Source of the DNA: Desulfobacter postgatei 2ac9
Lineage (GTDB): Bacteria > Desulfobacterota > Desulfobacteria > Desulfobacterales > Desulfobacteraceae
Length of the DNA: 64,000 bases
Assembly (NCBI RefSeq): GCF_000233695.2
Contig: NZ_CM001488.1
Coordinates: forward strand, 2,846,279-2,910,278
Direction of reading: 5' to 3'
Positions 33,338-42,222 of the stretch are shown here, one piece after another. Every line of letters begins with the position of its first letter. Positions within the stretch are counted from its first letter, which is position 1. Under the pieces are notes generated by a model, which worked only from the letters and a program-made list of their open reading frames with translations, was not told the origin of the DNA and did not search any database. The position numbers and the translations under genes are program-made.

Positions 33338-34194
33338 TGATTACGTCAAAAGACTACGATTGCAATTACGAAAATAAATGGTGCCCCGGATGTGGCAATT
33401 TCCAGATTCTTGCCGCCATGAAAGAGGCCTTTGCCCAGCAACAGATTCCGCCTGAAAAACTCACATTGATCTCCGGTATCGGCCAGGCCGGAAAAACACC
33501 CCATTTTCTTAAATGCAACATGTTTCATGGGCTTCACGGCAGGGCGCTGCCCCTGGCAACCGGGACAAAGATTGCCAATAATGATCTTACGGTGGTGGTC
33601 AGCTGTGGGGACGGCGACTGTTATGGGGAGGGCGGAAACCACTTTCTTGCGGCCATCAGGCGAAATCTGGACATGACGCTTCTGGTGCACAACAACCAGA
33701 TTTACGGGTTGACCAAGGGGCAGGCGTCTCCGACATCAAGTCTGGGGATGGTTACAAAACTGCAGAACAACGGAACCCCCTCATCTCAATTTTCCGCCCT
33801 GGCCATTGCCCTGGCCGCCGGAGCGGGGTTTGTGGCACGGGGGTTGTCCGGTGAACCCGAACACTTGACGGAACTGATCGTCAAAGCCATGAATTACAAA
33901 GGCTTTGCTTTGGTGGATATTTTACAGCCATGTGTCTCTTTCAATAAAATAAACACCCTGAGCTGGTATAAAGAACGGGCGTACAAATTGGACGATACGG
34001 ACCATGATCCCCAGGATCTTGCAAAGGCATTTCAGCTGGCCCGGGAGTGGGAAAACAGCCTTCCTTTAGGCGTGTTGTATGAGTCTGCCGGTACACCATT
34101 CCACGAACGGGTTCCCAATCTTAAGGTCCAATCCCTTGCCTCACATAGATATGACGGCAAGGTGATGGCAGATACGCTTTTAAAAAACCTATAG
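33337..34194 (+). CDS. 2-oxoacid:acceptor oxidoreductase, beta (TPP) subunit
   Basis: 285 residues with the thiamine-diphosphate fold: NKWCPGCGNFQILAAM near the N-terminus, GDGDCYGEGGNHFL (the GDG...N TPP motif) at about 90-104 and NNQIYGLTKGQASPTS. Together with the fused alpha subunit it oxidatively decarboxylates a 2-oxoacid with CoA and reduces ferredoxin. Only one Cys pair is seen at the N-terminus, so a bound [4Fe-4S] cluster is possible but not certain. Confidence 0.93.
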   Translation: MITSKDYDCNYENKWCPGCGNFQILAAMKEAFAQQQIPPEKLTLISGIGQAGKTPHFLKCNMFHGLHGRALPLATGTKIANNDLTVVVSCGDGDCYGEGGNHFLAAIRRNLDMTLLVHNNQIYGLTKGQASPTSSLGMVTKLQNNGTPSSQFSALAIALAAGAGFVARGLSGEPEHLTELIVKAMNYKGFALVDILQPCVSFNKINTLSWYKERAYKLDDTDHDPQDLAKAFQLAREWENSLPLGVLYESAGTPFHERVPNLKVQSLASHRYDGKVMADTLLKNL

Positions 34195-34217
34195 TAAAAA
34201 AGGAGATTGCATTTAAT

Positions 34218-35369
34218 ATGACGATCTGGCAATGCACCATGTGCTTTACGACTATGGACCAGGAAGAAGTCCCCGGACAGTGCAGTTCTTGCGGGGCGGA
34301 CAACCGCGTTATTCTTGACAAGGAAACCGTTCCCGAAACCCTTGAAGCGGTCCGGGACAGGGCAAGAAAGAATCTTAAAGGGTTTTGTGCCGCTTACCCC
34401 GCCTGTGACGGTAACTTTGATAAAATCTGCCAGAAAGAGGCCTATGGCAAACCCATTGGATTCGGCGGTGCCGGGGCGGGATTCTCCTTTCGGGGAAATG
34501 TTGCAGCCCTTGAGGCTCTGTGTCTGAAATTACGGGTGGTGGGGGAACATACCGAACCTGAGACCTCCTGCACATTTTTAGGCACAAAACTTGATTTTCC
34601 GGTCATGGGCGCCTCCACGGCAGGTGCCGAGCGCTACGGCAATGCCATCAGTGAAGAAGATTTCTGCAGGGCCACGATCCGGGGCTGTAACGATGCCGGC
34701 ACCATGGCCTGGCGGGGAGACACCTTTTTTTATACCCCCGAGGATAACCCCGCACTTCGAGCCATAAAAAGAGAAGGCCTGCCGGCCGTCCCTATCTTCA
34801 AACCCAGGGCCCAGGATGTGCTCAAGCGGCTTATCCGCATGGCCGAAGAACTGGGGTGTCCTGCTGTGGGCGTGGATCTTGACGGATGCGGCTCCACCAT
34901 TATGGCCCGGCATAATCAGCCGGTATTTCGCAAGAGCGTGAAGGATATCAAAGAACTGGTTCAGGCCTCGTCTCTGCCCTTTATTGCCAAAGGAATTATG
35001 ACGGTGGAGGATGCCGTAAGCTGTGCTGATGCCGGTGTCAGGGTGGTCAGTGTCTCAAATCACGGCGGCCGGGTTCTTGATGCAACGCCGGGGACGGCAG
35101 AAGTCTTGCCTGATATTGCCAGACAGCTTAAAGGCCAGGTCATCATCACTGCAGACGGTGGGGTCAGGACCGGCTATGACGTGCTTAAAATGCTGGCACT
35201 GGGTGCGGACTTTGTTCTGCTGGGCAGGGATATCATCCGGGCGGCCGTGGGTGCAGGTTCCCTGGGTGTTAGAATACACATGGAACATATTCAAAAAATA
35301 TTGAAAAAAGCCATGTTTATGACCGGGGTCACCACCGTCTCAGATATTGATTCATCCATATTGTGCTAA
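34218..35369 (+). CDS. FMN-dependent alpha-hydroxyacid dehydrogenase-like protein with rubredoxin-like N-terminus
   Basis: 383 residues. Residues 1-35 form a rubredoxin-like metal knuckle pair (WQCTMCFTTM and GQCSSCGADN). The rest is a TIM barrel of the FMN alpha-hydroxyacid oxidase/dehydrogenase family: FPVMGASTAGAERYG, VSNHGGRVLDATPGTAEVLP with the catalytic His, and ADGGVRTGYDVLKMLALGADFVLLGR for FMN phosphate. It begins 23 nt after the beta subunit gene with AGGAG upstream, so it belongs to the operon. It may pass electrons between a 2-hydroxyacid and the oxidoreductase through the metal site. The substrate is unknown. Confidence 0.85.
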   Translation: MTIWQCTMCFTTMDQEEVPGQCSSCGADNRVILDKETVPETLEAVRDRARKNLKGFCAAYPACDGNFDKICQKEAYGKPIGFGGAGAGFSFRGNVAALEALCLKLRVVGEHTEPETSCTFLGTKLDFPVMGASTAGAERYGNAISEEDFCRATIRGCNDAGTMAWRGDTFFYTPEDNPALRAIKREGLPAVPIFKPRAQDVLKRLIRMAEELGCPAVGVDLDGCGSTIMARHNQPVFRKSVKDIKELVQASSLPFIAKGIMTVEDAVSCADAGVRVVSVSNHGGRVLDATPGTAEVLPDIARQLKGQVIITADGGVRTGYDVLKMLALGADFVLLGRDIIRAAVGAGSLGVRIHMEHIQKILKKAMFMTGVTTVSDIDSSILC

Positions 35370-35706
35370 GAACCGGAAAATGGTTTACCAAAGAAAGGGT
35401 CCGTAAGCATTTATGCGTACGGCATAAAGTTCGTACCAGGACAAATGGGTATAAACGGTTTTCTACAGATTTTCTGTACAACAAGTTGTATTTGTATAGA
35501 ATCCCAACTTACGCAAAGTGGAAAAGGGCGCAAGCCTTACAGTGAAGAACATCGGAAAGCCGTGTACGGGAGAACCGTATGCACGGTTTGATGAGGGAGC
35601 ATTGAGGATGCAAGGCTTTTGGAACACGTGGTAGCCGCGTGCGGCAAGGCGTCTCGAATATAGAAAGGGCTGAAGAAACTGGCTGAATAAGTACTCTACT
35701 CTACCC
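35370..35706 (+). mobile_element. Group II intron, 3' remnant
   Basis: In the frame ending at 35545 lies the C-terminus of a group II intron reverse transcriptase/maturase (VRKHLCVRHKV, then NGYKRF and FLYNKLYLYRI). Eleven nt later comes a 34-nt domain V hairpin, then sequence ending in CTACTCTACCC (35696-35706), the usual 3' end of this intron type. The 5' ribozyme domains and almost all of the reverse transcriptase are absent, so it cannot splice or move. It lies directly against the stop of the flavoprotein gene. Confidence 0.7.
35556..35589 (+). ncRNA. Group II intron domain V
   Basis: 34 nt in the right place after a maturase stop codon. The lower stem AAGCCGTG/CACGGTTT carries the AGC catalytic triad opposite a G-U wobble; then a two-base bulge and an upper ACGG/CCGT stem with a GAGA-type loop. 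The size and triad are diagnostic. Confidence 0.7.
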
Positions 35707-35722
35707 AGATTCCCCCAATAAG

Positions 35723-35760
35723 AGATGTCCCCAGATTCCAAAGATGTCCCCAGATTTCCA
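35723..35760 (+). repeat. Short tandem repeat
   Basis: Two copies of AGATGTCCCCAGATT(T)CCA, 35723-35740 and 35742-35760, 19 bp apart, between the intron remnant and the next gene. They may mark an insertion or recombination junction. Confidence 0.6.
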
Positions 35761-35818
35761 AAATTTTATGCCGAGAATCCAGATGATTTATAAACTACAA
35801 CAAAATTGCGGCTAAAGA

Positions 35819-36898
35819 ATGAGTCTGAAAAAATATAAAGAAATTGCAAGTAAGTATTGTGTTGAAGATTTGCCTGGTGCATTGCTTCCAGGAACTCCTA
35901 TTTCTAATGTGCTTAAACATTTGGAGGCGGAAGAAAAAGTAATATCTAATATCGCTCAAAATTATCTAATCCGCAAAGGGCTTTTGGCGCTTCTCCATTA
36001 TACAAAGAATGAGCTTGCTTTTGACGAATTTTCAAAAGTTGCAAAACAAGAACAGTTTGAACGGTGTCGTCTTTCTGAAATCAAAGCTCTTCAACGGCAA
36101 AGTACACAAAAAAAACAAGATGAGATTCGGAAACAAAAAAATGAAGTACTGCAAGCTCGGCTTAGAAAAATTAGCAAAGCCAGAGCTAAAGGTTCAAGGT
36201 TAAGGCAAAAATACGAACTTGATTATTTCATTGAAAAGAGTGACTATCCAAAGCTCATGAGTATTTTGAGACGAATTGAAAAGGGCGTGAGACTGCCTGA
36301 AGTTGATATTATTTGGCTAAATTCAGAGGGAGAAGAATACTTTACTCAAGAACTAAGAGAAGGGTTCCACAGAATTGAAGCTGATTTTCATGCTAAAATA
36401 TTTAGATCGAAGAATGACCCTTGGGCGGCAGTTAATGCAAGTAGTCACTACCGAAAATGCAAAGAATCAGAAAATGCGGAATCATTACTCAGCATGGTAG
36501 ATGTGCTGAATTTAAAAAATGCTCAACTGCAATCAGCAATATATACAACTTATGGTGGAGTAAAGCGAGACTTGGGAAAATGGAGTGAAGCACTTAGTTT
36601 GGGCGAAGAGGCTCACAAATTGACCCCCAAAGACTTCTGGCCATGCACTTTGCTGGGTGCAGTGAACATGGAAACAGGCAATTTCAGTGCGGGACAATTA
36701 TGGTATGAAAAAGCTGTAGAGAGAGGCTATAGAGAAGATTCCGTAGATAATGAATTGCGAGCTATTTTTATGCGTGCTGAAACATCTCAAAAAAAGGCTT
36801 TGCGGGTTCATTTACTAGGAATAGATCCCAAGCGATATAGTTGGGTAAACAGACAATCAAATAAAAACAAAAAGTTTATAACAAATCAGTCAACCTGA
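35819..36898 (+). CDS. Accessory protein with C-terminal TPR-like helices
   Basis: A 359-residue protein I cannot name. Residues about 85-140 are a highly charged Lys/Gln/Arg coiled coil (QKKQDEIRKQKNEVLQARL). The C-terminal part (210-320) has NPWAAVNASSHYRKC and paired helices (WSEALSLGEEAHKLTP, AGQLWYEKAVERGY) typical of tetratricopeptide repeats. No membrane segment. The base composition is clearly more AT-rich than the operon to its left, and it follows an intron remnant, so it is probably acquired. The ribosome site is weak. A scaffold or defence role is possible but unsupported. Confidence 0.6.
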   Translation: MSLKKYKEIASKYCVEDLPGALLPGTPISNVLKHLEAEEKVISNIAQNYLIRKGLLALLHYTKNELAFDEFSKVAKQEQFERCRLSEIKALQRQSTQKKQDEIRKQKNEVLQARLRKISKARAKGSRLRQKYELDYFIEKSDYPKLMSILRRIEKGVRLPEVDIIWLNSEGEEYFTQELREGFHRIEADFHAKIFRSKNDPWAAVNASSHYRKCKESENAESLLSMVDVLNLKNAQLQSAIYTTYGGVKRDLGKWSEALSLGEEAHKLTPKDFWPCTLLGAVNMETGNFSAGQLWYEKAVERGYREDSVDNELRAIFMRAETSQKKALRVHLLGIDPKRYSWVNRQSNKNKKFITNQST

Positions 36899-36931
36899 CC
36901 GCGTGAACGAGAGTCGTTTTCCCCGAAGGCA

Positions 36932-37013
36932 ATTGGCCCGGCAGGTTACCTCAACGATAGGCTCGCCCGCGGGGCGGGCGAGCCTATCAGTGAAATAGGC
37001 AGAATGGGCCAAT
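36932..37013. repeat. Nested inverted repeat (82 bp)
   Basis: Outer arms ATTGGCCC/GGGCCAAT (36932-36939, 37006-37013). The inner perfect 14-bp stem GATAGGCTCGCCCG/CGGGCGAGCCTATC (36956-36969, 36975-36988) has a 5-nt loop. The 16- and 17-nt unpaired sides form a symmetric internal loop. It is GC-rich in an AT-rich neighbourhood. Confidence 0.7.
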
Positions 37014-37313
37014 ATGGTGATAGGGAGATTCTGTCTATTTATTTTATAATTTGTACTTCTGTTTTCATTTTTCATAAACAGATGGCCTTACAGCTATGAA
37101 AAATGAATGGTCACACCGATTTCTTCCAGTTGGCACAAAAACAAAAATCAAGATAAAGCAGAGATTGAACTCTGGTTGATTCTCTATCATCGACTTGAAT
37201 AAATGTCTACCAGGGAAACCCTTAATTTTTGTTTTTTTTTAACTGGAGACCTTGATTTGTCATGTAGGCCTGATCATGATACAACACATAAATTTGTAGA
37301 AGTTTTATATTAA

Positions 37314-37392
37314 AGTTGTGAGTTGTGAGTATTGAGTAGTGAGATTTAAAATAAGCTGTTTTCTCAATACTCAATACTCAATACTCACAACT
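37314..37392. repeat. Hairpin built from GTATTGA repeats
   Basis: Two 30-nt arms (37314-37343 and 37363-37392) pair imperfectly around a 19-nt AT-rich loop. The right arm is CTCAATA-type sequence repeated three times. The same GAGTATTGAG/CTCAATACTC words recur at 49315-49348. Confidence 0.65.
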
Positions 37393-37527
37393 TTCATTGC
37401 TTGTTGTGTCCGTCAGGACATGGTCGTTTATTAACTTTGCAATTTTATCCGGGCCAACCGGGCACAGAACATGGAAAAACAGAATAGCAGTTTTCCCGAT
37501 TCCATATTTTAATTTAAAGGACTGGAC

Positions 37528-38532
37528 ATGAACATATTGATCACCGGTGCAGCCGGGTTTATCGGATCTGCGCTTGCTTTGCGGCTGTTGAATGACGGTC
37601 ATCGTGTATGGGGGATTGATAATCTCAACGATTATTATGATGTGAACCTGAAAAAAAACCGGCTGGCGCGCCTGTCCGGGTATCGGGATTTTACATTTAT
37701 TCTTCTGGATCTTGCGGACCGGCCCAACATGGCCAAGCTGTTTGAGGAAAATGCCTTTGACTGCGTGGTGAATCTGGCGGCCCAGGCAGGGGTGCGGTAC
37801 AGCCTTAAAAATCCGGCCTCCTATGTGGATTCCAATCTGGTGGGATTTGGCAATATTCTTGAAGGCTGCCGCCATGGCGGGGTCAAGCACCTTGTGTTTG
37901 CCTCTTCAAGTTCGGTGTATGGGCTGAACACCCACATGCCTTTTTCGGTTCGCCATAATGTGGATCACCCGGTCAGCCTGTATGCGGCTTCCAAAAAAGC
38001 CAATGAGCTCATGGCCCATTCTTACAGTTACCTGTATAATCTGCCGGTAACAGGGTTGCGGTTTTTTACGGTGTACGGTCCCTGGGGCAGGCCCGATATG
38101 GCGTTGTTTCTTTTTACCAAAGCCATTTTAGCCGGCGAGCCCATCAAGGTGTTTAACAACGGTGAGATGCAGCGCGATTTTACCTATATTGATGATATTG
38201 TAGAAGGGGTAGTCCGGGTGATGCACAATATCCCTGGGCCTGATCCGGCATGGAGCGGTAAAAGCCCGGTTCCTTCACGCTCTTGTGTACCGTACAGGAT
38301 TTACAATATTGGGAATAACGAACCTGTGCCGTTGATGGATTTTGTCCATGCCATTGAAGATGCCCTGGGCAAAAAAGCAAAAATTGACTATCTGCCCATG
38401 CAGGCAGGCGATGTGCCCGCCACCTGGGCTGATGTGGATGATCTTATTGCCGATACCGGGTTTAAGCCTGAAACCTCTGTAAAGCAGGGGATACGGAATT
38501 TTGTGGAGTGGTATAAGGAATACTATGCCTGA
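37528..38532 (+). CDS. UDP-glucuronate 4-epimerase-like NAD-dependent epimerase
   Basis: A 334-residue extended [18 protein letters not shown] for NAD binding, the catalytic YAASKKANE (Tyr-x3-Lys), [11 protein letters not shown] and [15 protein letters not shown], typical of UDP-glucuronate epimerases, which make UDP-galacturonate for surface polysaccharides. AAAGGA precedes the ATG. A UDP-glucose dehydrogenase that could supply its substrate is encoded 4.7 kb to the right. It appears monocistronic. Confidence 0.92.
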   Translation: MNILITGAAGFIGSALALRLLNDGHRVWGIDNLNDYYDVNLKKNRLARLSGYRDFTFILLDLADRPNMAKLFEENAFDCVVNLAAQAGVRYSLKNPASYVDSNLVGFGNILEGCRHGGVKHLVFASSSSVYGLNTHMPFSVRHNVDHPVSLYAASKKANELMAHSYSYLYNLPVTGLRFFTVYGPWGRPDMALFLFTKAILAGEPIKVFNNGEMQRDFTYIDDIVEGVVRVMHNIPGPDPAWSGKSPVPSRSCVPYRIYNIGNNEPVPLMDFVHAIEDALGKKAKIDYLPMQAGDVPATWADVDDLIADTGFKPETSVKQGIRNFVEWYKEYYA

Positions 38533-38540
38533 TAAGGGGT

Positions 38541-38562
38541 CCCCGCAGTTTTCACTGCGGGG
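38541..38562. terminator. Terminator between epimerase and pepN
   Basis: Stem CCCCGCAG/CTGCGGGG with loop TTTTCA, between two convergent genes. Confidence 0.65.
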
Positions 38563-38585
38563 CTATCTTGTTTTATACCGCCGGA

Positions 38586-41192
38586 TTACTCTAAGGCCCG
38601 CGATACGATTTCATATAAATTTTTGGACAACGTTTTTTGTCCTGCCATGGTTTCAAGTTGCCTTTTCATCAAAATTCGTCTGTTCTCATCATACCGTTTC
38701 CACAAGTTGAAACATGCGCAAAGCCGTGCGGCTGTCTGGTGGTTGATTTTATCCAACGCCAGAATGCGTTCTGCCACAAATTCATACCCCTGTCCGTCAG
38801 CCCTGTGAAAATGGATGGGATTGTTCATGGCAAAGGCAAATATGAGCGCCCGGACCTTGTTGGGGTTGGCCATGGTAAAATTTTTGTGGGTTGTCAGTTG
38901 CTTTACCTGATCTAACGTGTCCTTAAGCCTGGACTGGGCCTGGACGGAAAACCATTTGTCGATAACCAGGGTCCGGGCCTGCCATTTGTTATAAAACGCC
39001 TGACATGCGCTGTCCCGCATTTCCGGAGTCATGTGGCTTAAAATTTTGAAGGCGGCAAACTCATCCGTCATGTTACCGGCGTTTTCAAATTGTTTGAGCA
39101 CAAGGGCCTGGTTTCCTTTGTCCGGCACGCAGCCAAGATAGGCAAGGCAAAGGTTTTTAAGGCTTCTGTCCGCCATGGCCGCACCAGAAATATCATCGGG
39201 GGGTGCGGGCCGGCAGATTTCATATACGGTTTTTAATTCTGATTCCAGGTTTTTGGCCAGGGTTTGTTTCAAAAAGGTCCTTGCCTGGTGAATGGCCTCT
39301 ACATCTATGATCTCAAAATGATCCTTGATTTCTGTTTCCAGGGGCAGGGCAAGGGCCTTGGAAAGAAATGCCCTGTCTTTTTTCCGGTCTTCCAGGGCCA
39401 GGGAAAAGGCCTGTATAAGACCGGAAGATACGGTCATGGCCCTGCCGGTCCGGATGGCTGTCACCAGATTTTTTATCTCATTGATGAACAGGGTCTGGGC
39501 GGCACGCCATTGATTAAAAGGATCAGTATCCCGGGCCATGAGAAAGGCAAGGTCTTGATCAGAAAAATCCGTGCTCAGACGGACAGGCGCGGTAAATTCC
39601 CTGAATACGGAAGGGTAGATATCAGCAGATACATTTTCAAATTTAAAGGTGTGGGTTTCCTGTGTCAGCTCATACAGCGCCTCTTGTTTGACAGTTTCCC
39701 CGGCCCTGTTGATCAAAGAGATCCGGACGGGTATGTGAAAGGGTTTTTTTTCGGATTGATTCCTGTCCGGGGATGTGGACTGGGTAAAGGTTAAGGAGAG
39801 GCTCCCTGTATTATCATTATATTGACGGGTCATGGATATTTCCGGTGTTCCGGACTGGGTGTACCACAGGAAAAATTGATCCAGGTTGCGGCCGGACACC
39901 GTTTCCATGACACCGACAAAATCCTCAAGGGTTACGGCCATGCCGTCAAATTTTTCAAAATAGAGATCCATGCCCTGTCTAAACAGATCCTGACCTAGCA
40001 GTTGATAGATCATGCGGATCACTTCTGCACCTTTTTCATACACGGTCATGGTATAAAAGTTGTCCATTTTGATGTATGAGTCCGGCCGTACCGGGTGGGT
40101 CATGGGGCCGCTGTCTTCGGGAAATTGTGCCGCCATAAGGTTTTTTACATCAATGATGCGCTTCACCGGGCGTGAGTTCATGTCTGATGAAAATTCCTGG
40201 TCCCGGAAAACAGTGAGACCTTCCTTAAGGCTGAGCTGGAACCAGTTTTTCAGGGTGATCCGGTTGCCGGTCCAGTTGTGGAAATATTCGTGGGCAATAA
40301 CGCCCTGAATGCCCATGAAATCGTCGTCCGTGGCTGTTTGCGGGTCAGCCAGCACATATTTGGCGTTAAATATGTTCAACCCCTTGTTTTCCATGGCCCC
40401 GGCATTAAAATCGTTGATCGCCACAATCTGGTACAGGTCCAGATCATATTCCCGGCCAAATCGTTTTTCATCCCATGCCATGGCCTGTTTCAGGGATGTC
40501 ATGGCGTGGCTGCAAAGGGCGATATTCTCTTTTTCAGAATAGATTTTAAGCGCCACGTCCCTGCCCGATGATGTTGTGAACCGGTCCTCCAACACGGCAA
40601 GATCCCCTGCCACCAGGGCAAAGAGGTAACAGGGCTTTTTAAAGGGATCTTCCCAGACGGCAAAGTGACGGTTGTCGTCAAGGTCTCCGGATTTCACAGG
40701 GTTGCCGTTGGATAACAGAATCGGGTAGCGGGTCTTATCGGCCACAATAGTACAGGAAAACGGTGCCATCACATCGGGCCGGTCAGAGTAGGGCGTGATG
40801 TTGCGGAATCCCTGGGCTTCGCACTGGGTGCATAAAATGCTGCCCGAACGGTATAATCCTTCTAAAGCCGTATTTTCATCGGGCTTAAGGATGTTCGCGA
40901 TTTCAAGCTCAAAAACATCCGGGGTGGCTGCAAGGGTAAAGGTTTCATCGTCGCTTTTGTACTCACCGGGCAAAAGCACCATGTCGCCGGCAACCACGGA
41001 AATAATGTCAAACTTTCCCTTGTTCAGTACCAAAGGCGTTGTTTCATCTGCCCAAGCCGGATCTTTTCTCATTTTAAGTTTGGATGTCACCCGGGTGTGG
41101 TCCTCCCGGATGTCAAAGATCAGGTCAACATGGTCGACAATGAATGCAAAGGGCCGGTAGTCTTTTAACTGTATTTTTTTATGTTCATTCAT
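38586..41192 (-). CDS. pepN: Aminopeptidase N (M1 family)
   Basis: An 868-residue zinc aminopeptidase of the gamma/delta-proteobacterial PepN type. GAMENKG (N-terminal amine recognition) lies just before the zinc site HEYFHNWTGN near residue 300, with the distal Glu in LKEGLTVFRDQEFS. A C-terminal helical superdomain of about 300 residues is present. I start at the ATG 41190-41192 (MNEHKKIQLKDYRPF), the usual family beginning; the open frame extends 13 codons further. It acts in the cytoplasm in peptide turnover. It stands alone. Confidence 0.96.
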   Translation of the reverse strand: MNEHKKIQLKDYRPFAFIVDHVDLIFDIREDHTRVTSKLKMRKDPAWADETTPLVLNKGKFDIISVVAGDMVLLPGEYKSDDETFTLAATPDVFELEIANILKPDENTALEGLYRSGSILCTQCEAQGFRNITPYSDRPDVMAPFSCTIVADKTRYPILLSNGNPVKSGDLDDNRHFAVWEDPFKKPCYLFALVAGDLAVLEDRFTTSSGRDVALKIYSEKENIALCSHAMTSLKQAMAWDEKRFGREYDLDLYQIVAINDFNAGAMENKGLNIFNAKYVLADPQTATDDDFMGIQGVIAHEYFHNWTGNRITLKNWFQLSLKEGLTVFRDQEFSSDMNSRPVKRIIDVKNLMAAQFPEDSGPMTHPVRPDSYIKMDNFYTMTVYEKGAEVIRMIYQLLGQDLFRQGMDLYFEKFDGMAVTLEDFVGVMETVSGRNLDQFFLWYTQSGTPEISMTRQYNDNTGSLSLTFTQSTSPDRNQSEKKPFHIPVRISLINRAGETVKQEALYELTQETHTFKFENVSADIYPSVFREFTAPVRLSTDFSDQDLAFLMARDTDPFNQWRAAQTLFINEIKNLVTAIRTGRAMTVSSGLIQAFSLALEDRKKDRAFLSKALALPLETEIKDHFEIIDVEAIHQARTFLKQTLAKNLESELKTVYEICRPAPPDDISGAAMADRSLKNLCLAYLGCVPDKGNQALVLKQFENAGNMTDEFAAFKILSHMTPEMRDSACQAFYNKWQARTLVIDKWFSVQAQSRLKDTLDQVKQLTTHKNFTMANPNKVRALIFAFAMNNPIHFHRADGQGYEFVAERILALDKINHQTAARLCACFNLWKRYDENRRILMKRQLETMAGQKTLSKNLYEIVSRALE

Positions 41193-41254
41193 AATAAAAG
41201 CTAAAATACAACCGGCCCACAGCCTTGTCAATTAAGGGATATATAAAATACGGA

Positions 41255-41911
41255 TTATATCATGGCCAAGACCTCAGTGACTAATTTTTCAATTCCCATG
41301 GCAACATTTTTAATATTTGGCCCAAGCATATATGCCGGCGTTGTTACAATTTTTCTCTTCCGGTCTACATGTATCTGATCAACAGCGCATGCCACATGTT
41401 TGCCGCCCATTTTCTCGATCGCGTCTGCGGTTCCCAGATCATTTCCAATGGTGACTTCAGGATGTTTGTCGGCAATTGCCTTCGTTAACGTTGCCGGAGC
41501 AATACAAATGGCGCCGACAGGCTTTTTGCCATTAATCATATCCGTTATAATTCGCTGAACTTCCGGGTGAACCTTAGCCTTAATATTATTAATTGCAAAA
41601 TCACTTAAATTTTTGGCAGCACCAAAACCACCTGGTATGATGAGGGCATCCATATCGCTTGCTTGAACCTCTTTTAAGTCCTTAATCTTTCCCCGGGCTA
41701 TCCGTGCAGATTCTACCAACACATTTCTTTTTTCGGATGCTTCCGTCCCTGATAAATGATCAATGACATGATATTGTTCCATGTTCGGTGCCATACAAAT
41801 AATATCTGCATCGGCTTGATCCAAATAGAGCATTGTCAACACAGCTTCATGAATTTCAGAGCCGTCGTATACGCCACACCCTGCTAATAATACGCCAACT
41901 TTTTTACTCAT
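41255..41911 (-). CDS. elbB: ElbB-family DJ-1/PfpI-like protein
   Basis: 218 residues, class I glutamine amidotransferase-like fold with GVLLAGCGVYDGSEIHEAV at the start, IIPGGFGAAKNLSDFA and AICIAPATL. In E. coli ElbB has glyoxalase activity and is linked genetically to isoprenoid synthesis. GGAG precedes the ATG. It is separated from pepN by 62 nt and reads the same way. Confidence 0.92.
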   Translation of the reverse strand: MSKKVGVLLAGCGVYDGSEIHEAVLTMLYLDQADADIICMAPNMEQYHVIDHLSGTEASEKRNVLVESARIARGKIKDLKEVQASDMDALIIPGGFGAAKNLSDFAINNIKAKVHPEVQRIITDMINGKKPVGAICIAPATLTKAIADKHPEVTIGNDLGTADAIEKMGGKHVACAVDQIHVDRKRKIVTTPAYMLGPNIKNVAMGIEKLVTEVLAMI

Positions 41912-42222
41912 AACAGATCCTCCAAAATTTCAATTGTAATGTTTCTTAAATCAGTCTGTTAAAAAAAATACGATGCCATCCGAATAACAAATGCGAACAA
42001 GTAATTTATGTGGTTTTTTACATAACGCCGGAAATATCACTTCTATTTTTCCCTATCAGAAAGAAATTGAGTTGACAAGCAATTTATAAAATGAATTAAT
42101 TACCATTACAAAAGTTTCAGATCCATTGTCTGACAATATTCAATTCATCCCGATTCAATTTGTCTAAGGCCGTAAATCATGGGGGCTGTTTGGGCAATAT
42201 AATGAAAGGTATCACTAAATAA
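41912..42222. other. Divergent intergenic region elbB/ugd
   Basis: 311 bp, AT-rich. Rightward, TTGACA at about 42074 with TTAATT roughly 17-18 nt on is a possible ugd promoter. ATTGTC-T-GACAAT (42125-42137) is a short perfect palindrome that could be an operator. No gene. Confidence 0.35.

Larger units (their letters stand above)
36899..37527. other. Gene-poor region with two large palindromes
   Basis: 629 bp without a credible gene. It contains the nested inverted repeat at 36932-37013 and the 30-bp-arm hairpin at 37314-37392. The rest is AT-rich. The epimerase gene begins at the right edge after AAAGGA. Confidence 0.5.

Noticed and set aside
35370-37013. Retron (reverse transcriptase fragment near a large palindrome)
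   Set aside because: The reverse transcriptase tail is of group II intron type and is followed by a domain V; it lacks any catalytic core, and the palindrome lies beyond an unrelated gene.
37314-37392. CRISPR-like array
   Set aside because: The repeated words are 7-10 nt, contiguous and palindromic, with no spacers; no cas gene is present.
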